Assembly: GCA_964637565.1 (NCBI GenBank)
Contig: CAZWTY010000029.1
Coordinates: 1-43,367 of the forward strand
Reading direction: 5' to 3'
DNA length: 43,367 bases
DNA from: DYJE01 sp964637565
Lineage (GTDB): Bacteria; Desulfobacterota; Desulfobacteria; Desulfobacterales; Desulfolunaceae
Part shown: positions 31,808 to 39,362 of the stretch, piece after piece
Layout of the letters: each line of letters opens with the position of its first letter
Position numbering within the stretch: position 1 is the first letter of the stretch
Program-made: the position numbers and the translations under genes
Notes under the pieces: model-generated
The model's database searches: none
Told to the model about the DNA's origin: nothing
Seen by the model: the letters and a program-made list of their open reading frames with translations, nothing else

Positions 31808-33970
31808 ATGGCCAAGGTAAAAACCCCTCCGATCTCCGTCGCGCTGACACTTGCCGTCTCCGTTGTCCTGGCGCTGTACCTCTTTTCCCACAGCAGGCTT
31901 TACAAACGGGTGGAACTGGCCTCCGACGATTTCAGATGGTCTTACTGCGCCCGGCCTGATCTGGCCGACAGGGACACGGTCATCGTGGCCATCGATGACT
32001 ATTCGATCACAAACCTGGCCGAACAGTTCAACTTCAGCTGGCCCTGGCCAAGGCAGTTTTACGGTATTGCCACCGATTACCTGAAAAAGGCCGGAGCCCG
32101 AAGCGTGACGTTCGATCTGCTTTACACCCAGAGCGAAGTGGGCCGCATGGATGTGGACGGAACCACGTCGGAAAACGATTTTGCCCGGGCCATGGCCGAA
32201 TCGGGATTCGTGATTCTGGGCGAAAACCTCCTCGCCGACCCCGGGTCCAGAAAAACCGGCAACGATGGCCTGAAAGGCCTTGTTTTCGATCAATCGGACC
32301 TCCTGCCTGTGGATGTTTTCACCTCGGTGGAAACCCCGATTCCCGTCCTGGCCGAATCGGCTGCGGCGGTGGGTGTGGTGAATTTCCACGCCGACGGGGA
32401 CGGAGTGTGCCGGCGGCTTCCCCTTGTGTTCAGCGTAAACGGGACCCTGCGGCCCCAGCTTTCCCTGGCCGCCTACCTGGTCTCTGAAAAAGACAGCCTG
32501 GTGGGTTACGACCCGAAAAAACGTGAACTGGTCACCCGGAAAAAACGATTCCCCCTGGACCGGAACGGGTATTACACCATCTACTGGTACGGCAAGGGCG
32601 GACCCGAAGGGGCCTACCGCTACGAATCCTTTTTCAACGTGTTCGTTTCCGCCACCCAGGTGATGAACGGGGAAAAACCGGTCCTCCCCCTTTCCGAATT
32701 CAAGGATAAAAACGTCGTGGTCTGCGCTACGGCCAGCGGCCTGATGGACCTCAAGGCCACCCCCTTTTCCGCCACCGATGCCCCCTACCCCGGCGGTGAA
32801 ATCCACGCCACCCTTTTCGACAATCTGAAAAACAGCCGGGCCATCACCCCGGTTTCCGATTACATGGTAAGAGCCGTCACCCTCACGCTGATGGTTCTTC
32901 TGGCCTACGTGTATATCACTCGATCCATCGGCGCGGCCCTGGCCCTTTCCGCTGTCCTCGCCTCCGCCCCCTTTGCCTTGAGTTTCTATCTGTTCAAATA
33001 CCACATGGTTCAGATGAACTTCATCTTTCCCGTTCTTTCCGTCCTCTTTACCAGCATGGCCTCGGCTGTGTACAAGACCCTCACCGAAGGCCAGAAAAAG
33101 CGCCAGATCAAGGCGATTTTTTCCCGGTATCTCCACGAGGACGTGATCGACCTGTTGATGAAGGACCCGGAACGGGTGGACCTGGAAGGCACGGAGCTTG
33201 TGGCCACGGTGCTTTTCACCGATCTCCAGGGATTTACCACCTTCGCGGAAGACAAGACGCCAAGAACCCTCATTACCGTGCTCAACCGGTATTTCGAAAC
33301 GGTCACCGGCATTGTCCTCGATCAGGGCGGCATGCTGGACAAGTACACCGGCGACGGCATCATGGCGATTTTCGGTGCCCCCCTGCCCAAGGAAGGCCAC
33401 GCCAAAGCCGCCTGTGAAACGATTCTCGAATTCAGGGACAAGGGCGTGAACGACCTGATCTCAACCGAAGGCACAAAAATATTGACCCGTATCGGGATCA
33501 GCAGCGGCCCCATCGTGGTGGGTAACCTGGGAAGCAGCCGCAACATGGACTTCACGGCCATCGGGGACACGGTCAACCTTTCGGCCCGTCTCGAAGGGGT
33601 GAACAAAGCCTACGGCACCACCAACATCATGAGTGAATTCACCTGGGAATTCGTGAAAGACGATTACTGTTTCAGGGAACTGGACTACATCCGGGTCAAA
33701 GGGAAAAACAAGCCCATCCGGGTTTTCACCCTGGTCGACAGGAAAGATGCCATGACACCTGAAACCCTGGCCATTGAAGAAAGGTTTCAGGCGGCCATGG
33801 AGGCTTACCGGGCAAGGGACTGGGACGGGGCCATCGCTCTTTTCAGGGACGTGTTGGCCCTCAACCCGGAAGACCCGCCGTCCGAAGCTTACATCGAACG
33901 GTGCCAGCTCCTTGAAACCCACCCGGAACTCGTGGATGAACAAGGTGTTTTTACCTTCAAAACCAAATAA
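31808..33970 (+). CDS. CHASE2-domain class IIIb adenylate cyclase
   Basis: A 720-residue membrane cyclase: an N-terminal helix (ISVALTLAVSVVLALYLF), a periplasmic CHASE2 sensor (about 40-345), three membrane helices (about 355-425), then the cyclase domain (about 465-640). Metal aspartates D472 (LFTDLQGF) and D516 (KYTGDGIM), adenine-selecting K512 and T583 (FTAIGD), and N590/R594 are all present. Thr at the second selector defines class IIIb, whose known members (e.g. cyanobacterial CyaB1) respond to bicarbonate. A TPR-like tail follows. GAGG precedes the ATG. It is ten bases from the M48 gene. Confidence 0.95.
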   Translation: MAKVKTPPISVALTLAVSVVLALYLFSHSRLYKRVELASDDFRWSYCARPDLADRDTVIVAIDDYSITNLAEQFNFSWPWPRQFYGIATDYLKKAGARSVTFDLLYTQSEVGRMDVDGTTSENDFARAMAESGFVILGENLLADPGSRKTGNDGLKGLVFDQSDLLPVDVFTSVETPIPVLAESAAAVGVVNFHADGDGVCRRLPLVFSVNGTLRPQLSLAAYLVSEKDSLVGYDPKKRELVTRKKRFPLDRNGYYTIYWYGKGGPEGAYRYESFFNVFVSATQVMNGEKPVLPLSEFKDKNVVVCATASGLMDLKATPFSATDAPYPGGEIHATLFDNLKNSRAITPVSDYMVRAVTLTLMVLLAYVYITRSIGAALALSAVLASAPFALSFYLFKYHMVQMNFIFPVLSVLFTSMASAVYKTLTEGQKKRQIKAIFSRYLHEDVIDLLMKDPERVDLEGTELVATVLFTDLQGFTTFAEDKTPRTLITVLNRYFETVTGIVLDQGGMLDKYTGDGIMAIFGAPLPKEGHAKAACETILEFRDKGVNDLISTEGTKILTRIGISSGPIVVGNLGSSRNMDFTAIGDTVNLSARLEGVNKAYGTTNIMSEFTWEFVKDDYCFRELDYIRVKGKNKPIRVFTLVDRKDAMTPETLAIEERFQAAMEAYRARDWDGAIALFRDVLALNPEDPPSEAYIERCQLLETHPELVDEQGVFTFKTK

Positions 33971-33980
33971 CAAGGGGAAC

Positions 33981-35204
33981 ATGATCATGAAACGTACACT
34001 ATCCATTACAACCTTTCTGGTTCTCATTTCAGCCTTGTCAGCTCAGGCCGAACTGATCCGGAGCAACAACGTGTCGGTAAGGACGAAACCGGGCGCATTT
34101 TATCCTGTGGCAACGGTCATCAACTCCGGCGAGAACGTCAAGGTCCTTGAGAGCCAAGACCCGTGGAAAAAGATCAAAACCACCAAAGGTACGACAGGCT
34201 GGGTTTCCGCCAACGCGTTCACCTCTGTTTCCAAAGGCGTGGATTACGGACTCATGGCCCGGGCAGGCACCCAGAAAGGCATGTCCAAGATCATGGTGAC
34301 CGCCGCCGTCAAAGGGTTCTACGAAGCCCGAATCAACGATGCAGAGCTGAACAAGGAGATATTCGACAACCCCTTTGCCTCCTACGTGAACCCTTACGAT
34401 TACGAAAAATTTGTGGACGAAACCTACCGCAGCCGATGGAGCCGGAATAAATTCCAGAGAAAAACCTCCATCAAAATGCAGGGCAACTTCAAGATCGACG
34501 AGGACCTCATCGCCCTTTCCAGCTATATCTGCGGAAGACTTGCAGCTCCCGGCCTTTCGGACAACCGCACCCTGACCGTCTACGTGAACCAGGTGGCCCA
34601 GCTCGTGATGGAAAGCACGGAATTCTATGATCTGCCCATCTGTGTCCATGTGGTGAAGACCGACCAGATTTTCGCCAACGCCACCCCCATCGGAGTGATC
34701 ATGATTTCCGAAGGCATGCTGAAAACCGTCCGGTCCGAAAATGAACTGGCCTGCCTTCTCGGCCATGAAATTGCCCATGTGGCCCTGCACCACGGAGCCA
34801 AGGAAATGAAAATCCGCCAGCCCAAAATCAGCGCCGACAGCGCCTTCGAGGAGATGGGCGAAGAGCTGGGTGTGGATGAAGACGAAAAGGAACTGGACGA
34901 ACTCTGCAACGAACTTTACGAAAAGGCCATTCGCGGCCGGAGTGCGGAATACGAATATGCGGCGGACCAGAGGGGCATGATCTACGCCCGGAGAGCCGGT
35001 TACGATCCCCAGGGCATGGTCACCCTGCTGCAGCGCCTCAAGGGACGGATCGAAACAAGCCGGAACCCCGAAGACGCCAGCCACTGGCTGCCCGCCGGTA
35101 TCGACCGCAGAATCGTCAAACTGTCAGCCTACTCGAATGAGTCGTTCAAGCCCCACAAGCAGTATGTGGATCTTCAGATCAGATATCAGATGTACCTGCG
35201 CTAA
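33981..35204 (+). CDS. SH3-domain M48 metalloprotease, exported
   Basis: A 407-residue protein with a signal peptide (MIMKRTLSITTFLVLISALSAQA), a bacterial SH3 domain (about 25-85: NVSVRTKPGAFYPVATVINSG ... TTGWVSANAF in pattern) and an M48 peptidase domain with the zinc motif HEIAH (H262/H266) and a third ligand in EYEYAADQRG. Such proteins act on misfolded envelope proteins or peptidoglycan-associated targets. The start at 33981 has AAGGGGAAC upstream. It begins ten bases after the cyclase gene, so the two are likely one operon. Confidence 0.92.
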   Translation: MIMKRTLSITTFLVLISALSAQAELIRSNNVSVRTKPGAFYPVATVINSGENVKVLESQDPWKKIKTTKGTTGWVSANAFTSVSKGVDYGLMARAGTQKGMSKIMVTAAVKGFYEARINDAELNKEIFDNPFASYVNPYDYEKFVDETYRSRWSRNKFQRKTSIKMQGNFKIDEDLIALSSYICGRLAAPGLSDNRTLTVYVNQVAQLVMESTEFYDLPICVHVVKTDQIFANATPIGVIMISEGMLKTVRSENELACLLGHEIAHVALHHGAKEMKIRQPKISADSAFEEMGEELGVDEDEKELDELCNELYEKAIRGRSAEYEYAADQRGMIYARRAGYDPQGMVTLLQRLKGRIETSRNPEDASHWLPAGIDRRIVKLSAYSNESFKPHKQYVDLQIRYQMYLR

Positions 35205-35216
35205 CAAAAAAAAACG

Positions 35217-35253
35217 AACAGGCCATCCCGGTTAAGACCGGCATGGCCTGTTT
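35217..35253 (+). terminator. Intrinsic terminator of the cyclase-M48 operon
   Basis: AACAGGCCAT pairs with ATGGCCTGTT, and after one C/C mismatch CCGGT pairs with ACCGG around a TAAG loop; the stem ends in TTTCT. It starts 13 bases after the stop. Confidence 0.85.
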
Positions 35254-35280
35254 CTCCAACTTAAAAATATCATACCAAAC

Positions 35281-35313
35281 AAAAAAAGGGTTGATCCGAA
35301 GATCAACCCTTTT
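35281..35313 (-). terminator. Intrinsic terminator of the tRNA-Ala gene
   Basis: On the minus strand AAAAGGGTTGATC and GATCAACCCTTTT form a perfect 13-bp stem closed by a TTCG tetraloop, followed by further T residues. It starts 12 bases after the encoded CCA end. Confidence 0.92.
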
Positions 35314-35324
35314 GCTGTTTTCTT

Positions 35325-35400
35325 TGGTGGAGCTGAGGGGGATCGAACCCCTGACCTCATGGCTGCCAGCCATGCGCTCTCCCAGCTGAGCTACAACCCC
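35325..35400 (-). tRNA. tRNA-Ala (anticodon GGC)
   Basis: A 76-base cloverleaf including an encoded CCA end. The acceptor stem GGGGTTG pairs with CAGCTCC (two G-T pairs), the D arm is GCTC/GAGC, the anticodon arm is CATGG-CTGGCAG-CCATG with anticodon GGC, and the T arm has the loop TTCGATC. It reads alanine GCC and GCU codons. It is a single gene with its own promoter and terminator. Confidence 0.97.
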
Positions 35401-35414
35401 ACGTGAGTGATGCT

Positions 35415-35443
35415 TTAATATATAAAACCCGGCGGCGTGTCAA
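35415..35443 (-). promoter_or_regulatory. tRNA-Ala promoter
   Basis: On the minus strand a perfect TTGACA is 17 bases from TATTAA (TATATT lies two bases nearer). The predicted start falls about 8 bases before the mature 5' end. The GC-rich spacer CGCCGCCGGG is notable. Confidence 0.75.
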
Positions 35444-35482
35444 CAGATATTTAAACCGAAAAGTGCCAAACAGGCAAACTTT

Positions 35483-36016
35483 CTAAAAACCCGTCCCCAG
35501 TTCGTGTTTCCTGGGTGGTTTGGACTGGTAGGCGCACCCGCAGAAGTCCTGCTCGATGTTTTCGATGGCCCTCTTCAGGGACTGGGGGTCTCTGGCCAGA
35601 CTGACGGCCCGGATAAACTCGCTTTTCCGGCACATCCGGGAAACCCGGGCAAGAATCTGGAGATGCTGGGTCTGGTTGCTTTCCGGGATCAGGACGGCGA
35701 ACACCACGTTTACCTCTTTGTCATCCAGGGAACCGTAATCCAGGCCCCGCAAAAGCCGGACAATCAACACGGCGGATTCGTCCCGTTCATCGGTGAGCGT
35801 GTGGGGAAAAGCCAGCCCCGAACCCACGCCGGTACTCATGCTTTCTTCCCTGGCCTTGAATCCGGCGAACAGTTTTTCGGCGTCGGCCACAAGCCCCCTG
35901 TCCCTGCTTTGTTCCGCAAGGAAACGGAGAACGGACTCCTTATCCGGAAGGTCCACATCGAGAAAAATACAGTCCGGCCTGATAAAGTCGCTGATTTTAA
36001 GCGCAGAATCGGTCAT
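35483..36016 (-). CDS. PTS EIIA (fructose/nitrogen-type) domain protein
   Basis: A 177-residue EIIA protein of the PtsN/mannitol-fructose type. The phosphorylated His is in GSGLAFPHTLTDE; surrounding FLAEQSRDRGLV, FKAREESMSTGVGSG and AVLIPESNQTQHLQILARVSR fit the family. The start MTDSALKISDFIRPD has AAGGGG five bases upstream; an upstream start adds 22 poorly conserved residues. No PTS permease, EI or HPr is in the window, so a regulatory, PtsN-like role is more likely than sugar uptake. Confidence 0.88.
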   Translation of the reverse strand: MTDSALKISDFIRPDCIFLDVDLPDKESVLRFLAEQSRDRGLVADAEKLFAGFKAREESMSTGVGSGLAFPHTLTDERDESAVLIVRLLRGLDYGSLDDKEVNVVFAVLIPESNQTQHLQILARVSRMCRKSEFIRAVSLARDPQSLKRAIENIEQDFCGCAYQSKPPRKHELGTGF

Positions 36017-36077
36017 ATATTCCCCTTTTTCATGTGCAGGCAAATTCACGTGCAGGCGGTTGATGGTTGCTTTATAA

Positions 36078-36106
36078 ACCATACTTACTTAAAGAACGTT
36101 TGTCAA
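36078..36106 (-). promoter_or_regulatory. Promoter of the EIIA gene
   Basis: On the minus strand a perfect TTGACA is 17 bases from TATGGT (4 of 6). The predicted start leaves a leader of about 55 bases before the ATG at 36016. Confidence 0.6.
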
Positions 36107-36136
36107 CCATAAGAAACAATGTTTACACACGATCTT

Positions 36137-37315
36137 TCACACCTTGCCCGTAAAAAGAAACAGCCTGAGACCGCCATGGTGGAACCTGTGTCGCACCATG
36201 GCGCCGGGGACTCTGACCGACGGCCGGTCAAACGGCGACACCGCGCCGATCCGCCAGCCCCTGAACCGTGTTCCCCAGGTTTTGAAGAGATTTTCGATCA
36301 GCGCCCGGCTGGCTTTTTCCGAGCCGAGCCGGAGGCCGTAAGGGGGGTTCACCATCACAAGACCTTTTTCCGGGCACGGGGGATACAGCTCAAGCGCATC
36401 GGCCCGGCAGACCTGGACCAGATCCACCAGACCGACGCTTTTGACGGTATCGGCCAGGGCAAGACAGGCCTTTTCCTCGATATCCGAAGCATAAATCATC
36501 GGTGACGTGCACCGGACCATGGCCTCTTCCGCCGCACTTCGGATATGGCGGAAGGCCCCTTCCCGAAAACAGGGCCAGCGTTCAAACGCAAAAGCCCGGA
36601 ACCAGCCGGGGGGAATATGCTTCGCCATCAGGGCCGCCTCAAGAGAAAAGGACCCGGTTCCACACATGGGGTCCACCAGGGGCATTTTCCCGTCGTAACC
36701 GGACAGCAAGAGCAGACCCGCCGCCAGGTTCTCACGCATGGGCGCTTTTCCCCCTTTGGTTTTGAGGCCCCGCATGTAAAGCAGATCCCCGGAACTGTCC
36801 AGGGAAAGCTCGAACCGGTCTTGAAGCACACGGACGAAAACCTGCTGTTCAGAAACCGGTGTGCTTTCATCCGGCACAGGCAAGTCCGCCATTTCAAGAC
36901 GCAAGGCGATGCCTTCCCTGAAACGCTGGTCAATGGCGCCGGTATGGTTCAGCCTGGACTTCCGGGATGTCACATGGATCACCGGCATATGGGACCGTGC
37001 GAGGTAAAGTTCCCAGGGAATGTCGCGAACCTTCTTTTCCAGGGTTCTGAAATCCGTGGCGGAAAAATCCCCAAACCGCATGAGAATCCGGGATGCGGTG
37101 CGAAGATGGAGATTGGCCCGGTAAAGATCGGTGACAGGGCCGGTGAATTCCAGCCCGCCCTCCAGAACGGAAACCGGACGGTCCTTTCCAAGCAACCCCT
37201 CCAGTTCCATTCGGCAGACCGACTCCAGGCCCGGAGACACCACCACGAAAAACCGGTGATCCCGGGCCGTCACATTCCTTTTGATTCTTTTTTCCAGAGC
37301 CCCTGTTTTCGTCAT
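36137..37315 (-). CDS. THUMP-domain SAM-dependent RNA methyltransferase (RlmL N-terminal type)
   Basis: A 392-residue methyltransferase predicted to modify guanosine N2 in 23S rRNA, like the N-terminal half of E. coli RlmKL. A ferredoxin-like/THUMP region (about 15-160) includes FFVVVSPGLESVCRMELEGL. The Rossmann domain has DPMCGTGSFSLEAAL (SAM motif I), ASDIEEKACLAL and the catalytic NPPYGLRLG. The ATG at 37315 is preferred; a TTG at 37333 overlaps the upstream stop. The site modified could also be a tRNA base, as in TrmN-type relatives. Confidence 0.92.
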   Translation of the reverse strand: MTKTGALEKRIKRNVTARDHRFFVVVSPGLESVCRMELEGLLGKDRPVSVLEGGLEFTGPVTDLYRANLHLRTASRILMRFGDFSATDFRTLEKKVRDIPWELYLARSHMPVIHVTSRKSRLNHTGAIDQRFREGIALRLEMADLPVPDESTPVSEQQVFVRVLQDRFELSLDSSGDLLYMRGLKTKGGKAPMRENLAAGLLLLSGYDGKMPLVDPMCGTGSFSLEAALMAKHIPPGWFRAFAFERWPCFREGAFRHIRSAAEEAMVRCTSPMIYASDIEEKACLALADTVKSVGLVDLVQVCRADALELYPPCPEKGLVMVNPPYGLRLGSEKASRALIENLFKTWGTRFRGWRIGAVSPFDRPSVRVPGAMVRHRFHHGGLRLFLFTGKV

Positions 37316-37329
37316 GCCCACTTTGCCGA

Positions 37330-38460
37330 TCAATCTTTGAGACCCAGGGTTTCCAGCATTTTCAGGCTGTAGTTCCGTTTGCCAAGACCGAGTTTTTCCG
37401 CGTAGTCCAGCTGGATTTCCCAGTCCACTTCGGGGTAAAGGCCTTTGAACTTGTCCTCACCGGCGGCGGTGTGTGTTTTAAGGCAGGACCCGGCAAACGC
37501 CGCCTCCCGGTTCACCAGATCCACGGACGCCTGGTCCAGGGCCACGGGATCAAGGGACGCCGCAATGCCGATATCCCTGACAATGGGTGCGTCACTGTGG
37601 TTCACACAGTCGCACATGGGTGAAATGTTGTTGATGAAATTCACGTACAGGGCCTTGCCTTTTTTCTCCTGGATCACCGCCTTGGCGTATTCCATCATGC
37701 CTTCGAGAAACACGGGAACACTCTGGTTCCAGCGGATCTGGACAGCCCCCACGGCGCAGACCACGATGCATTCCCCGCAGCCGATGCACTTTTTCTCGTC
37801 GATCACCGCCTTTTTGTTTTCGTTGAAGGAAATGGCGTCGGCCGGGCAGTGTTTCTTGCACTCGCCGCAGGACACGCATTTCTTGGAAGTCACTTTGGGA
37901 GACACCGTGGAGTGCATGGCCAGTTTTCCCCGGCGGGAAGCACAGCCCATGCCGATATTTTTCAGGGTGCCCCCAAACCCTGACAGCTCGTGCCCTTTCA
38001 GATGGGACAGACAGACCAGGGAGTCGGCGTGGTGAATGTCCGTTCCGATATAGGCTGACTTGAAATGCTTGCCTCCGATTTCCACCGTGACATCGGCAAG
38101 CCCCCTCAGACCATCGGCAATGACAAGGGGAGCCTCCACCACCGAGTAGGCGAAACCGTTCTTCACCGCCGTTTCCAGGTGACTGGGCGTGTCGCTCCGG
38201 GTTCCGGCATAAAGGGTGTTGGTGTCCACAAGAAAAGGCCTGGCCCCCTGTTCCTTCAGGGCCGAGACAACCGACCCCACAAAAACTGGCCGGATAAACG
38301 CCGTGCTTCCCTTTTCACCGAAATGGAGCTTCACAGCCGCCAGGTCCCTTTTTGCCACCACATCGGAAAGACCTGTTTTCTTGACCAGACGGACCAGCTT
38401 GGCCGTGAGGCTCTCTTTGAAAGATGCTCTGAAATCAATGCAGTAAACGGTTGAAGCCAT
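37330..38460 (-). CDS. DUF362 protein with two 4Fe-4S ferredoxin motifs
   Basis: A 376-residue protein. The DUF362 domain surrounds two classic clusters: CVSCGECKKHCP and CIGCGECIVVCA (about residues 195-245). Conserved DUF362 segments include AVKLHFGEKGSTAFIRP, SLVCLSHLKGHELSGFGGTLKN and the C-terminal DPVALDQASVDL. The function is unknown; such proteins are common in anaerobes and probably handle electrons or act on a small substrate in the cytoplasm. GGGAGGGG lies before the ATG. Its stop overlaps or abuts the RNA methyltransferase start, so the two genes form an operon. Confidence 0.93.
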   Translation of the reverse strand: MASTVYCIDFRASFKESLTAKLVRLVKKTGLSDVVAKRDLAAVKLHFGEKGSTAFIRPVFVGSVVSALKEQGARPFLVDTNTLYAGTRSDTPSHLETAVKNGFAYSVVEAPLVIADGLRGLADVTVEIGGKHFKSAYIGTDIHHADSLVCLSHLKGHELSGFGGTLKNIGMGCASRRGKLAMHSTVSPKVTSKKCVSCGECKKHCPADAISFNENKKAVIDEKKCIGCGECIVVCAVGAVQIRWNQSVPVFLEGMMEYAKAVIQEKKGKALYVNFINNISPMCDCVNHSDAPIVRDIGIAASLDPVALDQASVDLVNREAAFAGSCLKTHTAAGEDKFKGLYPEVDWEIQLDYAEKLGLGKRNYSLKMLETLGLKD

Positions 38461-38610
38461 GTTTCCCCTCCCTGTTGAGGTCGTTTATATTCTTGAGTTT
38501 TTCGTGGATAAACGTTAATAAATGAAAGTCAGTTTAACGGACGGCAGGTGTTCCGTCAAGAACGGGCACCGGAATGAAAAAAACACCTCAACCCCGGCAG
38601 GTCTCATACC

Positions 38611-39300
38611 ATGATAGACGGAACCATGAAACTGAAGAAACTGGAAGGTCTGTACCAGATTCACGAACACTGCGTGGCTGAAACAGAATCTGCCTGCACC
38701 CTGGGCTGCGCCACCTGCTGCACCAGGAACGTCACCTTGACCACCCTGGAAGGGGCGTTTCTCCTTTCAAAGCTGGATGACCGGGAGAAAAAAGAGGCCA
38801 TGGATCGTATCTTCGCCCGCAGGGACAGGCCCCGGCTCATTCCCCTGGCCACAGTGAACGCCATGGCCAGACTCTGTGCCGAAGGCCGGGACCTGCCCGA
38901 AGAAGCCTGCGACCCGGCCTGGGCCCCCTGCCCTCTTCTTGACAGCGACATGGCCTGCACGGTCTACGAACACCGCCCTTTCGCCTGCCGGGCCATGGTA
39001 TCCCAATCAGCCTGCGGAACTTACGGTGAAGCGGACATGGACGAATACCTTTTCACACTGAACAACGTGTTCATGCAGGTCATCGAACACATGGATCAGG
39101 GCGGGGCCTTTGCCAACCTCATCGACATGCTGCTCCACCTGTCCGACAAAGATGCCCTGGATCATTATTTAAAGCAGGGGGTCCACCCCAGTCCTCCGCC
39201 GTCCTTTCTTTTAAACCGGCCCATCGGTATCCTGATGGTTCCCCCGGAGCACAGAGACAAAATCAAACCGGTGATCCTGTCTTTACAGGAGTGCATGTGA
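38611..39300 (+). CDS. YkgJ-family cysteine-cluster protein
   Basis: A 229-residue protein with the conserved metal-binding cysteine pattern: CTLGCATCCTRN near residue 30, then CPLLDSDMACTVYEHRPFAC and a following SACG. These cysteines are thought to bind zinc or an FeS cluster; the family has no firm function. The start is taken at 38611 (MIDGTMKLKK); M6 at 38626 is an alternative. It is divergent from the DUF362 gene across a 150-bp AT-rich gap and precedes the chemoreceptor gene by 62 bases. Confidence 0.85.
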   Translation: MIDGTMKLKKLEGLYQIHEHCVAETESACTLGCATCCTRNVTLTTLEGAFLLSKLDDREKKEAMDRIFARRDRPRLIPLATVNAMARLCAEGRDLPEEACDPAWAPCPLLDSDMACTVYEHRPFACRAMVSQSACGTYGEADMDEYLFTLNNVFMQVIEHMDQGGAFANLIDMLLHLSDKDALDHYLKQGVHPSPPPSFLLNRPIGILMVPPEHRDKIKPVILSLQECM

Positions 39301-39362
39301 AGGATTTTAAAAATAATAATTATATTGAACGTCAATCTGCATTTCACACATAAAGGAGTAAC

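Noticed and set aside
31739..33400. Long open frame (553 codons) antisense to the adenylate cyclase gene
   Set aside because: The sense strand encodes a complete CHASE2 cyclase with all catalytic residues; the antisense frame is low-complexity G/H/V-rich, typical of GC-rich shadow frames.
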